Source: Bacillota bacterium (GTDB lineage: Bacteria; Bacillota; Clostridia; Acetivibrionales; DSM-1351). From it: a stretch of DNA of 20,233 nucleotides. A program made the translations under genes and the position numbers. The notes beneath the pieces were generated by a model. The model ran no database searches. It saw only the letters and a list, made by a program, of their open reading frames with translations, and was not told where the DNA came from. Where the stretch lies: positions 1 through 20,233 of the forward strand of contig JAEZIV010000243.1 of assembly GCA_023436515.1 (NCBI GenBank). The letters run 5' to 3'. This document shows, piece by piece, positions 7,649 through 13,529 of this stretch (position 1 is the stretch's first letter; each line of letters opens with the position of its first letter).

Positions 7649-8041
7649 ATGGAATATACTATTAAACAAGCAGCAGCAAAATCAAATTTGACTACACACA
7701 CACTACGTTATTATGACAAAGAGGGGCTTCTTCCCTTTGTAGAAAGAGACAGCTCAGGTAACAGACTATTTACAGATAATGATATAGAATAGCTTGGTCT
7801 CATATGCTGTCTCAAAAACACCGGTATGCCTATCAGACAGATTAAATTGTTTATTCAAAGCACACTGGAAGGGGATCATACCATAAAAAATCGTGTGGAA
7901 ATGCTACTTCAGCACCGTCAGGATGTATTGAGACAAATTGAGGAGTTAAACAAAAACCTGGAAAAAATAAACCATAAAATTGTTTACTACGAGGGCCGCC
8001 TTACGAGATATAGCGAGCAAAATAATAAAGCTATTCTGTAA
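7649..8041 (+). pseudogene. MerR-family regulator interrupted by an in-frame TAG
   Basis: From the ATG at 7649, eight bases after GGGAGGG, the frame encodes MEYTIKQAAAKSNLTTHTLR, then YYDKEGLLPF and NRLFTDNDIE. This is a typical MerR winged helix-turn-helix. Codon 48 is then TAG (7790-7792), and the same frame continues LGLICCLKNTGMPIRQIK and a coiled-coil dimerisation helix to 8041. MerR proteins commonly have DIEWL or DLEWL here, so one TGG-to-TAG change explains the break. Total length would be 130 residues, normal for a small MerR. Reinitiation at the ATG at 7826 would give only the C-terminal part without the DNA-binding domain. A sequencing error or amber readthrough remains possible. 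A weak promoter (TTGACC at 7580, 17 bases, TAATTT) may precede it. Confidence 0.88.
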
Positions 8042-8061
8042 AAATATTAAATGGTGTTAAT

Positions 8062-8100
8062 AAATATAAGCGTGAGTAACAAAATCACGCTTATATTTTT
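8062..8100 (+). terminator. Bidirectional rho-independent terminator
   Basis: AAATATAAGCGTGA (8062-8075) pairs perfectly with TCACGCTTATATTT (8085-8098) around a nine-base loop and runs into TTTTT. It lies just after the merR remnant. On the minus strand it is followed by ATTTATTAAC and can also end the converging hexokinase transcript. Confidence 0.88.
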
Positions 8101-8150
8101 GCATTTCTATATAATTATTGATTTATAGTTCCTGTACATTTACAACAGCC

Positions 8151-9449
8151 CTATTTCTGGCTAGTAGCAACTGCTGCCGCTATTGCAGCACCAAGTCCCG
8201 ATCCATCCTTTACAAGCTGTACCTGAATATTTTCGGAATCCTGCCCCAGAGCATCTGAGAATGCCTCTTCCATTAGCATTGGAGCCTTTGGCATCTTCTC
8301 ATATATCGTACCGTCAATTGCTATTATATGTTTACCTTTTACTCTTTCACCGGCTTTCTCCTGATGAAACAGAATCCCAATAAATGTTGCTACCACAAGT
8401 CTTACTGTTCTCTTAAGGATTGCCTCAGCTACAGCTTTTATAATCTCGGCATCCTCTACTGAACAGTTGTATTGGTCTGAAGTTTTATAGGGATAGAGAA
8501 TGAAATTCTCAACCATTAATGCATTAAAGCTTTGGTCAAAAAAGGCTTTTGTATCAACTCCCGCATCCTGAAATAAGGCCTTGTTTTCATAGAGGTCCTT
8601 GCAAACTTCCTTTAGCAAACTTCCCATGTAATAGCCTGAAACCATTTTTTCAAGGAGCTGTGCACCTGGCATCTGACTGTTCCGATCAATGCTTTCATCA
8701 TATGTTGTAACGGGAAGACCTACATTATAGTTACCCGACTCAAGATTCACTATCATTTTTCCGCCGTTTATTGGATGATTATTTTCAAGGTAACAGGTGT
8801 TGTGTCCAGTCCCCATTATAGAGCCGACATCAGCCTCCTGATAGCTGTACATTGCTACCAGCAAGGTTCCTACCGTGTCATTCAATATAACTACAGGCTC
8901 TATATCTAAGTTTTTGTCCTTCAGAGCATTAGCAAGCAGCTTGTTAATATTCTGGCCCTCTACTCCCTTTGTTGCGATTTCCTTTGTCCAATGAATAAGA
9001 TAGGCGTCATTGATACCTTCCTGCCTGCAAGGAAAGGAGAAGGTATTGCCAAGAAATAAGCTTTCTCCCGGTTCTGTTATGCTTTTTACACAGTCTGACA
9101 TAAAGTCAAAGAGTTGTTTGGCATCAACATCAGCTTTTGTTAGGTTATATCCCTTTTCCTTGCTTATGAGTTTTTCCTTTATTTCTGATAGCTTTTCAAA
9201 TCTGCCCTCGTGTATTTTAAACTTAGTACATCGCAGATTGGTTCCCCCCATGTCCATGGTCATAAATACACCTTGCTCCCTGCCAGTCGGCTTTCCGATA
9301 TAAGATGGGAGCATTTTCAGGCAGGTTTTCTCGCCTCTCAGCCCAGCCTCAAGGGTATCCCTAAACAAACCTGCTATGCGTAGAATATTATGTCTATCCA
9401 ATTGGAAGGATTCTAGTACTTTATTTATTAAATCGTTGTTAAACCTCAT
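8151..9449 (-). CDS. Hexokinase, eukaryotic-type family
   Basis: It phosphorylates glucose or related hexoses with ATP at the entry to glycolysis. The 432-residue protein belongs to the two-lobed hexokinase family best known from eukaryotes, not the ROK or bacterial Glk families. MDMGGTNLR (phosphate 1 loop, about residue 66) is followed by NTFSFPC and HWTKE (sugar-binding region). VILNDTVGTLL carries the catalytic Asp near 191, and GTGHNTCY and VNLESG (sugar-contacting Glu) come next. QMPGAQLLEKMVSGYYMG precedes a C-terminal KDGSGLGAA adenosine-site motif. GTG at 9455 is in frame, but GAGG lies five bases before ATG 9449, which is preferred. Its own promoter lies at 9536-9564, so it is probably transcribed alone or also by readthrough from the upstream gene. 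Confidence 0.92.
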   Translation of the reverse strand: MRFNNDLINKVLESFQLDRHNILRIAGLFRDTLEAGLRGEKTCLKMLPSYIGKPTGREQGVFMTMDMGGTNLRCTKFKIHEGRFEKLSEIKEKLISKEKGYNLTKADVDAKQLFDFMSDCVKSITEPGESLFLGNTFSFPCRQEGINDAYLIHWTKEIATKGVEGQNINKLLANALKDKNLDIEPVVILNDTVGTLLVAMYSYQEADVGSIMGTGHNTCYLENNHPINGGKMIVNLESGNYNVGLPVTTYDESIDRNSQMPGAQLLEKMVSGYYMGSLLKEVCKDLYENKALFQDAGVDTKAFFDQSFNALMVENFILYPYKTSDQYNCSVEDAEIIKAVAEAILKRTVRLVVATFIGILFHQEKAGERVKGKHIIAIDGTIYEKMPKAPMLMEEAFSDALGQDSENIQVQLVKDGSGLGAAIAAAVATSQK

Positions 9450-9535
9450 AGGCACCTCATTTTATTATAATAGAGTATAACAGCAGAAACTACTTTGGAA
9501 TAAACAGCACAGTCCAGTAGAATTATATTAGTTTG

Positions 9536-9564
9536 ATTGTATTTTATATTATTAATTTGGTCAA
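9536..9564 (-). promoter_or_regulatory. Sigma-A promoter for the hexokinase gene
   Basis: TTGACC (9564-9559), a 17-base spacer and TACAAT (9541-9536) on the minus strand lie about 90 bases before the hexokinase start. They sit immediately after the stop of the upstream gene. Confidence 0.7.
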
Positions 9565-9588
9565 GAAAGAATTGCTTTATTTAACAAA

Positions 9589-10440
9589 TTACAGTGCAAT
9601 CAAACTATTAACATAGGACATGATTTTCAGAAGCTGCTCAGTGCTTTGATTTTCATAAAATAATTCAAGCTTCCTGTTTGAGTTAAAAAGGTATTTTAGC
9701 AGCATACCCTTTCCTGTTGCCTCTATTGATATATTTCTGAGTGCTCTCAGGGGTATGTGTATAAGGTCTCCGGAAATATCACGACTGACTCTGGTACTGC
9801 TTCTCTCCATAAAAATGATGATTTCTCTTTTACATACAACAGTAAAATGTGTGTTGGTTACAACCTTACTGAAAAGCAGACCAGGATGATTATGAACCTT
9901 TCTTTGCATCAGACTGCACAAGACCGAATTTTCGTCAAGAATAAGGGATTTTGCTATTGCCGCCCCCGGATATTTATTTAGCTCCATATCTGAAAAAGCT
10001 AATTCGGAACAAGCTGATCTTTCATCTATCCTCATGCTCTCAAGTAACTTAATACGAAACTCAGTTAATATTCCTCTCACAAGGTCATTAACCTTGGAAT
10101 CATAGTATATACGCTCATTTTGTGCATGCTTGTAATCAATTACAATGCAATATGAATGTGGCACTCCCTCATTTACTAAGAAATTTACATCCTCAAGGAG
10201 CAGCTTATGCTTTGATATTCCATTAGTAACATTCTTAAGCATTATAAACTCAGAATTATACAATAAAATTATTGTCTCAGCTGCCTCTTCCTTTTTCCCA
10301 CTTAGATTTGAGCATAAAATTATCTTGTAGGGCTGCAGCTCATCTTGGTTCAATAGATTATAGTAAGCAGGAAATGATGCTTTAAGAATATCGATATTAA
10401 TTATGGGCTCGGGTGCAACATATCTATCCGATGAAACCAT
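9589..10440 (-). CDS. Uncharacterised protein, possibly two PH-like domains
   Basis: I do not recognise this 283-residue protein. It has no signal peptide, transmembrane helix or obvious enzyme motif. The N-terminal half contains KIILCSNLSGKKEEAAETII, then a beta-rich stretch and the helix-like NDLVRGILTEFRIKLLESM. The C-terminal half (about 180-280) reads as strands followed by a helix: HFTVVCKREIIIFMERSS, DLIHIPLRALRNISIEAT, LLKYLFNSNRKLELFYENQS and EQLLKIMSYVNSL. That pattern suits a bacterial PH-like domain (YokE/bPH type), and the first half may be a degenerate copy. AAAGGAG seven bases before ATG 10440 supports the start. It lies 139 bases upstream of hexokinase on the same strand without a terminator between. 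Function is unknown. Confidence 0.5.
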   Translation of the reverse strand: MVSSDRYVAPEPIINIDILKASFPAYYNLLNQDELQPYKIILCSNLSGKKEEAAETIILLYNSEFIMLKNVTNGISKHKLLLEDVNFLVNEGVPHSYCIVIDYKHAQNERIYYDSKVNDLVRGILTEFRIKLLESMRIDERSACSELAFSDMELNKYPGAAIAKSLILDENSVLCSLMQRKVHNHPGLLFSKVVTNTHFTVVCKREIIIFMERSSTRVSRDISGDLIHIPLRALRNISIEATGKGMLLKYLFNSNRKLELFYENQSTEQLLKIMSYVNSLIAL

Positions 10441-10613
10441 TTTTAACTCCTTTATTATACTTGTATAATTAAATATCTATCAATAATCCTTGTTTATATG
10501 ATTGATATGGTATTAAGTCCACAAGTATAATTGTACAAAATTATATAATTTTTGTAAAACGATATTTGAAAGCTTAGACTATATTTACATTACTGAATTT
10601 GTAAAAAATGTAC
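10441..10613. other. AT-rich divergent intergenic region
   Basis: This is the upstream part of the 397-base gap between the uncharacterised gene and amt. It is very AT-rich, and no gene or clear operator is seen. A TTGATA-18-TATAAT pair on the minus strand (10483-10454) is promoter-like but too close to the ribosome site of the minus-strand gene to be convincing. The remainder of the gap holds the amt promoter and leader, listed separately. Confidence 0.4.
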
Positions 10614-10642
10614 TTGCTTTTAATTATTATTTGTATTAGAAT
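10614..10642 (+). promoter_or_regulatory. Sigma-A promoter for amt-glnK
   Basis: TTGCTT (10614-10619), a 17-base spacer and TAGAAT (10637-10642). Transcription would begin near 10649, about 20 bases before the first leader hairpin, leaving an untranslated leader of about 190 bases. Confidence 0.6.
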
Positions 10643-10668
10643 TTTTATGCAGTAAGAATATTTTCATA

Positions 10669-10703
10669 AGAGCAATGACGCTCTCTTCTATTTTGGACTA
10701 GAA
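10669..10703 (+). promoter_or_regulatory. ANTAR-type leader hairpins (P1 and possible P2) before amt
   Basis: P1 is AGAGC-AATGAC-GCTCT (10669-10684), a perfect five-pair stem with a hexaloop having A at position 1 and G at position 4. That is the pattern known for RNA targets of ANTAR-domain antiterminators (EutV, NasR and AmiR class). A second hairpin at 10686-10703 pairs TTCTA with TAGAA. Its loop reads TTTGGA inside a U-C mismatch, so G4 fits but A1 does not. Its 3' arm meets the terminator stem, as P2 does in known ANTAR leaders. The pairing is seen; the role is inferred. No ANTAR protein is encoded in the window. Confidence 0.55.
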
Positions 10704-10727
10704 AGAAGAGGATCTCTTCTTTTTTTC
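10702..10727 (+). terminator. Intrinsic terminator inside the amt leader (attenuator)
   Basis: GAAGAG (10705-10710) pairs with CTCTTC (10714-10719), extendable by A-T pairs, and runs into TTTTTTT (10720-10726). It stands between the amt promoter and the amt gene, so it must be bypassed for expression. CTCTTCT at 10683-10689 can pair instead with AGAAGAG at 10704-10710, which would block the terminator, so the leader can hold two exclusive structures. Confidence 0.75.
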
Positions 10728-10763
10728 TGTTTAAATCCAAAACAGCCTATTTCCACTTACAAT

Positions 10764-10783
10764 GAAATACAATGACGTGTTTC
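10764..10783 (+). promoter_or_regulatory. Second leader hairpin with the same AATGAC hexaloop
   Basis: GAAATAC and GTGTTTC form seven pairs, one of them G-U, around AATGAC (10771-10776). This is the same hexaloop and closing C-G as P1 at 10669-10684. It lies after the attenuator and before the amt ribosome site. It may be a second binding site for the same RNA-binding regulator, which is inference. Confidence 0.45.
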
Positions 10784-10791
10784 CGATTTTC

Positions 10792-10816
10792 ATTCAATTT
10801 GCTTTGCCAATTGAAT
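10792..10816 (+). other. Inverted repeat directly upstream of the amt ribosome site
   Basis: ATTCAATT (10792-10799) pairs with AATTGAAT (10809-10816), with a further GC/GC in the loop. It ends four bases before AAAGGAG (10821-10827) and may influence access of the ribosome. No T-run follows. Confidence 0.45.
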
Positions 10817-10837
10817 AAAGAAAGGAGTATTACATAC

Positions 10838-12019
10838 ATGAGTTCAATCAATGTATTGTATTTAATGCTGGGTGCCGTTATGATACTGGCCATGCACGCC
10901 GGTTTTGCTTTTTTGGAGGCTGGTAGTGTCAGCAGAAAAAATCAAGTTAATGCATTTAATAAAATCATATTCGACTGGTCTGTCACAACTGTTGCATACT
11001 TTATAATTGGTTTTCCTATTTCATATGGTATTGTACTTTACACAAACAGCAGCCTCTTCACGCAACAAAACGGACTGGAGCTTGTCAGATTTTTCTTCCT
11101 GCTGGGATTTGCGGCATGTATTCCCGCCATTATCTCCGGAGGAGTTGTGGGAAGGATGAAATTTTTCACACAATCCCTTGGTGCTGTTATTCTGGGAGGT
11201 CTTATTTATCCATTTTTTGAAAGCCTCGTTTGGGGTAGAAATTCCTTCATGGGACAAAGCGGTTCTTTATTTGAAAAGCTATTCGGCACACCCTTCCATG
11301 ATTTTGCAGGCTCTGTGGTAGTTCATTCTCTTGGAGGCTGGATCGGACTGGCAGCTATTATTATTCTCGGCCCAAGGATGGGCAGATTCAGCGGCAGATT
11401 TAACACCCGCCCCAGTAATATTCCCTTCCTTACTCTTGGCAGCTGGATTTTGATAGTAGGCTGGTTTGGCTTCAATGTTATGAGTGCACAAAATGTCAAT
11501 GCCATATCCGGCCTTGTTGTTATAAATTCTCTTATGGCTATGGTGGGAGGTACTATTTCAGGTTTGCTCCTATCTAAAAATGATGTTGGGTTTACACACA
11601 ATGGAGCTTTAGCCGGTCTTATAGCCATTTGCGCCGGTTCGGACGTTGTGCATCCCTTTGCGGCACTTTTTATAGGAGCCGTTGCAGGGCTAATATTTAT
11701 ATGCTTCTTCAAGCTTGAGGCAAAATGGAAAATAGATGATGTCTTGGGTATTTGGCCACTACATGGCTTAAATGGTACCTGGGGCGGAATTGCAGCCGGT
11801 ATTTTCGGGAGAAAGGCTCTCGGCGGTGTTTATGATTTAAGCTTTCTATCCCAACTAACTGGCTCACTCCTTGCACTTATCTATGCATTTACAACCGGCT
11901 TCATCCTTTATAAAGTAATAGATCTGGTCTTTGGCATTAGGGTTAGCGAGCAGGAAGAGCTTATTGGAGCAGATCTGACCTTTCACAGAATTGACGCCAA
12001 TCCCGAGCAAATACTTTAA
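10838..12019 (+). CDS. amt: Ammonium transporter (Amt family)
   Basis: This integral membrane ammonium channel/transporter has 393 residues and about eleven hydrophobic helices. The chosen start is ATG 10838 after AAAGGAG; the frame opens at 10772, but those residues are not Amt-like. Family motifs are AGFAFLEAGSVSRKNQVNAF in the first helix and hairpin, FAGSVVVHSLGG with the first pore histidine (about His163), GWFGFNVMSA and NGALAGLIAI. WPLHGLNGTWGGIAAGIFG carries the second pore histidine, about His309. The C-terminal cytosolic tail ends RVSEQEELIGADLTFH, the region that contacts PII. There is no cleavable signal sequence. It forms an operon with glnK, whose start lies 16 bases after this stop. 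Expression probably depends on the structured leader. Confidence 0.96.
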   Translation: MSSINVLYLMLGAVMILAMHAGFAFLEAGSVSRKNQVNAFNKIIFDWSVTTVAYFIIGFPISYGIVLYTNSSLFTQQNGLELVRFFFLLGFAACIPAIISGGVVGRMKFFTQSLGAVILGGLIYPFFESLVWGRNSFMGQSGSLFEKLFGTPFHDFAGSVVVHSLGGWIGLAAIIILGPRMGRFSGRFNTRPSNIPFLTLGSWILIVGWFGFNVMSAQNVNAISGLVVINSLMAMVGGTISGLLLSKNDVGFTHNGALAGLIAICAGSDVVHPFAALFIGAVAGLIFICFFKLEAKWKIDDVLGIWPLHGLNGTWGGIAAGIFGRKALGGVYDLSFLSQLTGSLLALIYAFTTGFILYKVIDLVFGIRVSEQEELIGADLTFHRIDANPEQIL

Positions 12020-12035
12020 TGTGAGGAGGACTTTT

Positions 12036-12377
12036 ATGAAAATGGTAATTGCAATTATTAGACCTGAAGCGGTCGAGGACATAAAAGCAGCTCTTTTTGA
12101 CGCTGATATATATAAAATGACTGTCTCCCATGTAAAGGGCTGCGGGCAGCAGATGGGTTATACAGAGAGCTACAGAGGCAACGTTAACACGGTGAATTTG
12201 CTGACAAAAGTCCGATTTGAGATTGCTGTGAACGATGATTATGTAAAACCAACAATTGATGCAATAATGAAGGTAGCAAGAACCGGAAAAATCGGGGATG
12301 GAAAAATTTTTGTGCAGACAGTTGAGGAATGTTACAGAATAAGAACAGGTGAAGATGGCACAGTGGCCATTGGATAA
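12036..12377 (+). CDS. glnK: PII-family nitrogen regulator (GlnK/GlnB-like)
   Basis: This trimeric PII signalling protein of 113 residues binds ATP/ADP and 2-oxoglutarate and is expected to plug the Amt channel made by the preceding gene. The start is ATG 12036, six bases after GAGGAGG; the longer open frame upstream overlaps amt and is not PII-like. It opens MKMVIAIIRPEAVEDIK. The T-loop base VKGCGQQMGYTESYRG keeps Tyr46, and TGKIGDGKIFV is the C-terminal PII signature. IRTGE holds the arginines of the nucleotide site. The residue aligning with the uridylylated Tyr51 of enterobacterial PII is Asn (YRGNVN), so uridylylation there is not possible. The symbol glnK follows the amt linkage. Confidence 0.93.
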   Translation: MKMVIAIIRPEAVEDIKAALFDADIYKMTVSHVKGCGQQMGYTESYRGNVNTVNLLTKVRFEIAVNDDYVKPTIDAIMKVARTGKIGDGKIFVQTVEECYRIRTGEDGTVAIG

Positions 12378-12499
12378 CATTTTTCACCCAATTTTTATTT
12401 TGACATATGGTTTAAGAGCTCCTATACACTCCGGAGGTGCCCCTTGTTAGACAGGAGCAGCTTCCGTTTGTATGGGTGGCAGCCAAGCAGAATAGGTAT
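12378..12499. other. Convergent gap with a terminator-like T-run and a hairpin
   Basis: Just at the glnK stop, ATTGG (12369-12373) can pair with CCAAT (12388-12392), followed by TTTTTATTTT. This would be a weak plus-strand terminator with a five-pair stem. Further on, GCTCCT (12418-12423) pairs with AGGAGC (12453-12458) around an interior CTCCGGAG palindrome, with no T-run. No coding sequence is seen. Confidence 0.35.
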
Positions 12500-13369
12500 C
12501 TATTTCTTATTAATATAACCATAATATCCTTCAACACCTTCGACAATTCCTTCTACTATCCGTTTCTGATATGCGTCAGTATTCAAAAGCTTGTCCTCCT
12601 GGGGATTTGTCATAAAACCCATTTCTAACAGCATAACCGGTATCTTTGACCAGTTGAAGCCTGTCAGATCATTACTTTTAACAGTCCCCATAGATTTAGC
12701 CTTTGTGTTTTTCAGAACAGCAGCCATGATAAATTCACCTGCCTTTGTACTCTTCTCCAGCAGATCCTTATCCTTGATATACTTGTTTCCCGGTACCATC
12801 ATCAATACACCGGATACATTTTTATTATTTGACCCATTTGCGTGTATCCGTATTGTAAGCTCAGCTCCTGATTTGTTCCAGAACTCGGTTCTTTCTACGT
12901 TAGTCATGTTACAAACCTGAGTCTCCCTCACCATTATTACTTTTGCTCCCTTTTTCAAAAGAGCTTCCTTAAGCTTTAATGCCACCTTAAGGTTAAGGCT
13001 TTCCTCGGTTATTTTGGTTGCAACCCCAGTAGTTCCCGAAGCAGTTGCAGCCTTCATAACCCTTTCTCCCGGTGCGAGGGGTTCGGTCTTTTTAACCTTC
13101 TTTGTCAGCTTTCCATGTCCCGGGTCCAGGCAGACTGTCAGGTTCTTCAAAGGCATTTCACCCTGTTCTGCACCAGACTTTTTTGCCGGTGTTTTCACAG
13201 CTAGCTCCTTAGGTGTTTGATTTTGAGTATCATACGCCGCCAAGGTTTTTGTCACTGCACCGGAATTGGTTAAAGGTAAGGTAGCTGACTGTGTTGAGAT
13301 ATTTCCGGTTGAACACCCGGACATTATTAAACATAACGCAACCAACATTATTACTAAAAATCTTTTCAT
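12500..13369 (-). CDS. N-acetylmuramoyl-L-alanine amidase, lipoprotein (Amidase_3)
   Basis: This zinc amidase cleaves the bond between N-acetylmuramic acid and L-alanine in peptidoglycan. The 289 residues begin with a lipoprotein signal, MKRFLVIMLVALCLIMSGC; the lipobox Cys19 anchors the enzyme to the outer face of the membrane. A Thr/Ser/Ala-rich linker to about residue 72 leads into the catalytic domain. The zinc ligands are His in LDPGHG, Glu in TEESLNLK and His in IRIHANGS. The catalytic Glu lies in LLEMGFMTNPQED. The catalytic domain resembles CwlD and other Amidase_3 enzymes of spore-formers. GGGAG lies eight bases before the ATG, and a promoter lies at 13401-13428. It is apparently a single-gene unit. 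Confidence 0.94.
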   Translation of the reverse strand: MKRFLVIMLVALCLIMSGCSTGNISTQSATLPLTNSGAVTKTLAAYDTQNQTPKELAVKTPAKKSGAEQGEMPLKNLTVCLDPGHGKLTKKVKKTEPLAPGERVMKAATASGTTGVATKITEESLNLKVALKLKEALLKKGAKVIMVRETQVCNMTNVERTEFWNKSGAELTIRIHANGSNNKNVSGVLMMVPGNKYIKDKDLLEKSTKAGEFIMAAVLKNTKAKSMGTVKSNDLTGFNWSKIPVMLLEMGFMTNPQEDKLLNTDAYQKRIVEGIVEGVEGYYGYINKK

Positions 13370-13400
13370 TATTAGAACTCCCGTACTGGTTTATTCATAA

Positions 13401-13428
13401 ATTATATACCGAAACTATTCTCTATCAA
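13401..13428 (-). promoter_or_regulatory. Sigma-A promoter for the amidase gene
   Basis: TTGATA (13428-13423), a 16-base spacer and TATAAT (13406-13401) on the minus strand, 32 bases before the amidase ATG. Confidence 0.65.
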
Positions 13429-13484
13429 AGTGGATTTAATATTCTTCCGGGAAAAATTTTACTGTTCGATGTGCGACTGCCTGT

Positions 13485-13517
13485 CAAAAAAAGAAGACCC
13501 TTTTATAGAGTCTTCTT
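13485..13517 (-). terminator. Rho-independent terminator of the chemoreceptor gene
   Basis: On the minus strand AAGAAGAC (13517-13510) pairs with GTCTTCTT (13498-13491), followed by TTTTT. It begins 12 bases after the chemoreceptor stop codon. Confidence 0.88.
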
Positions 13518-13529
13518 AAAATCTTTGAT

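Noticed and set aside
7826..8041. Separate small gene of 71 codons
   Set aside because: It is in frame with the MerR N-terminal domain upstream of the TAG and reads as the MerR C-terminal helix, so it is part of the broken gene.
10454..10483. Promoter TTGATA-18-TATAAT for the uncharacterised minus-strand gene
   Set aside because: Transcription would begin at or inside the ribosome site, leaving no usable leader; probably a chance match in AT-rich DNA.
10669..10727. Leader considered as a glutamine or other metabolite riboswitch
   Set aside because: Before the terminator there is only a short hairpin pair, with no conserved aptamer core that I can recognise; the A1/G4 hexaloop favours protein-dependent control.
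11323..11712. Open frame of 129 codons on the minus strand inside amt
   Set aside because: It is antisense to clearly conserved Amt sequence, has no ribosome site and no recognisable product.
11961..12380. Open frame of 139 codons on the minus strand across glnK
   Set aside because: It is a shadow of the PII coding strand, with unusual composition and no initiation signals.
12418..12458. GC-rich structured element considered as a small RNA or riboswitch
   Set aside because: It is a six-pair stem with a long loop, lies between converging gene ends and matches no riboswitch class I can recognise.
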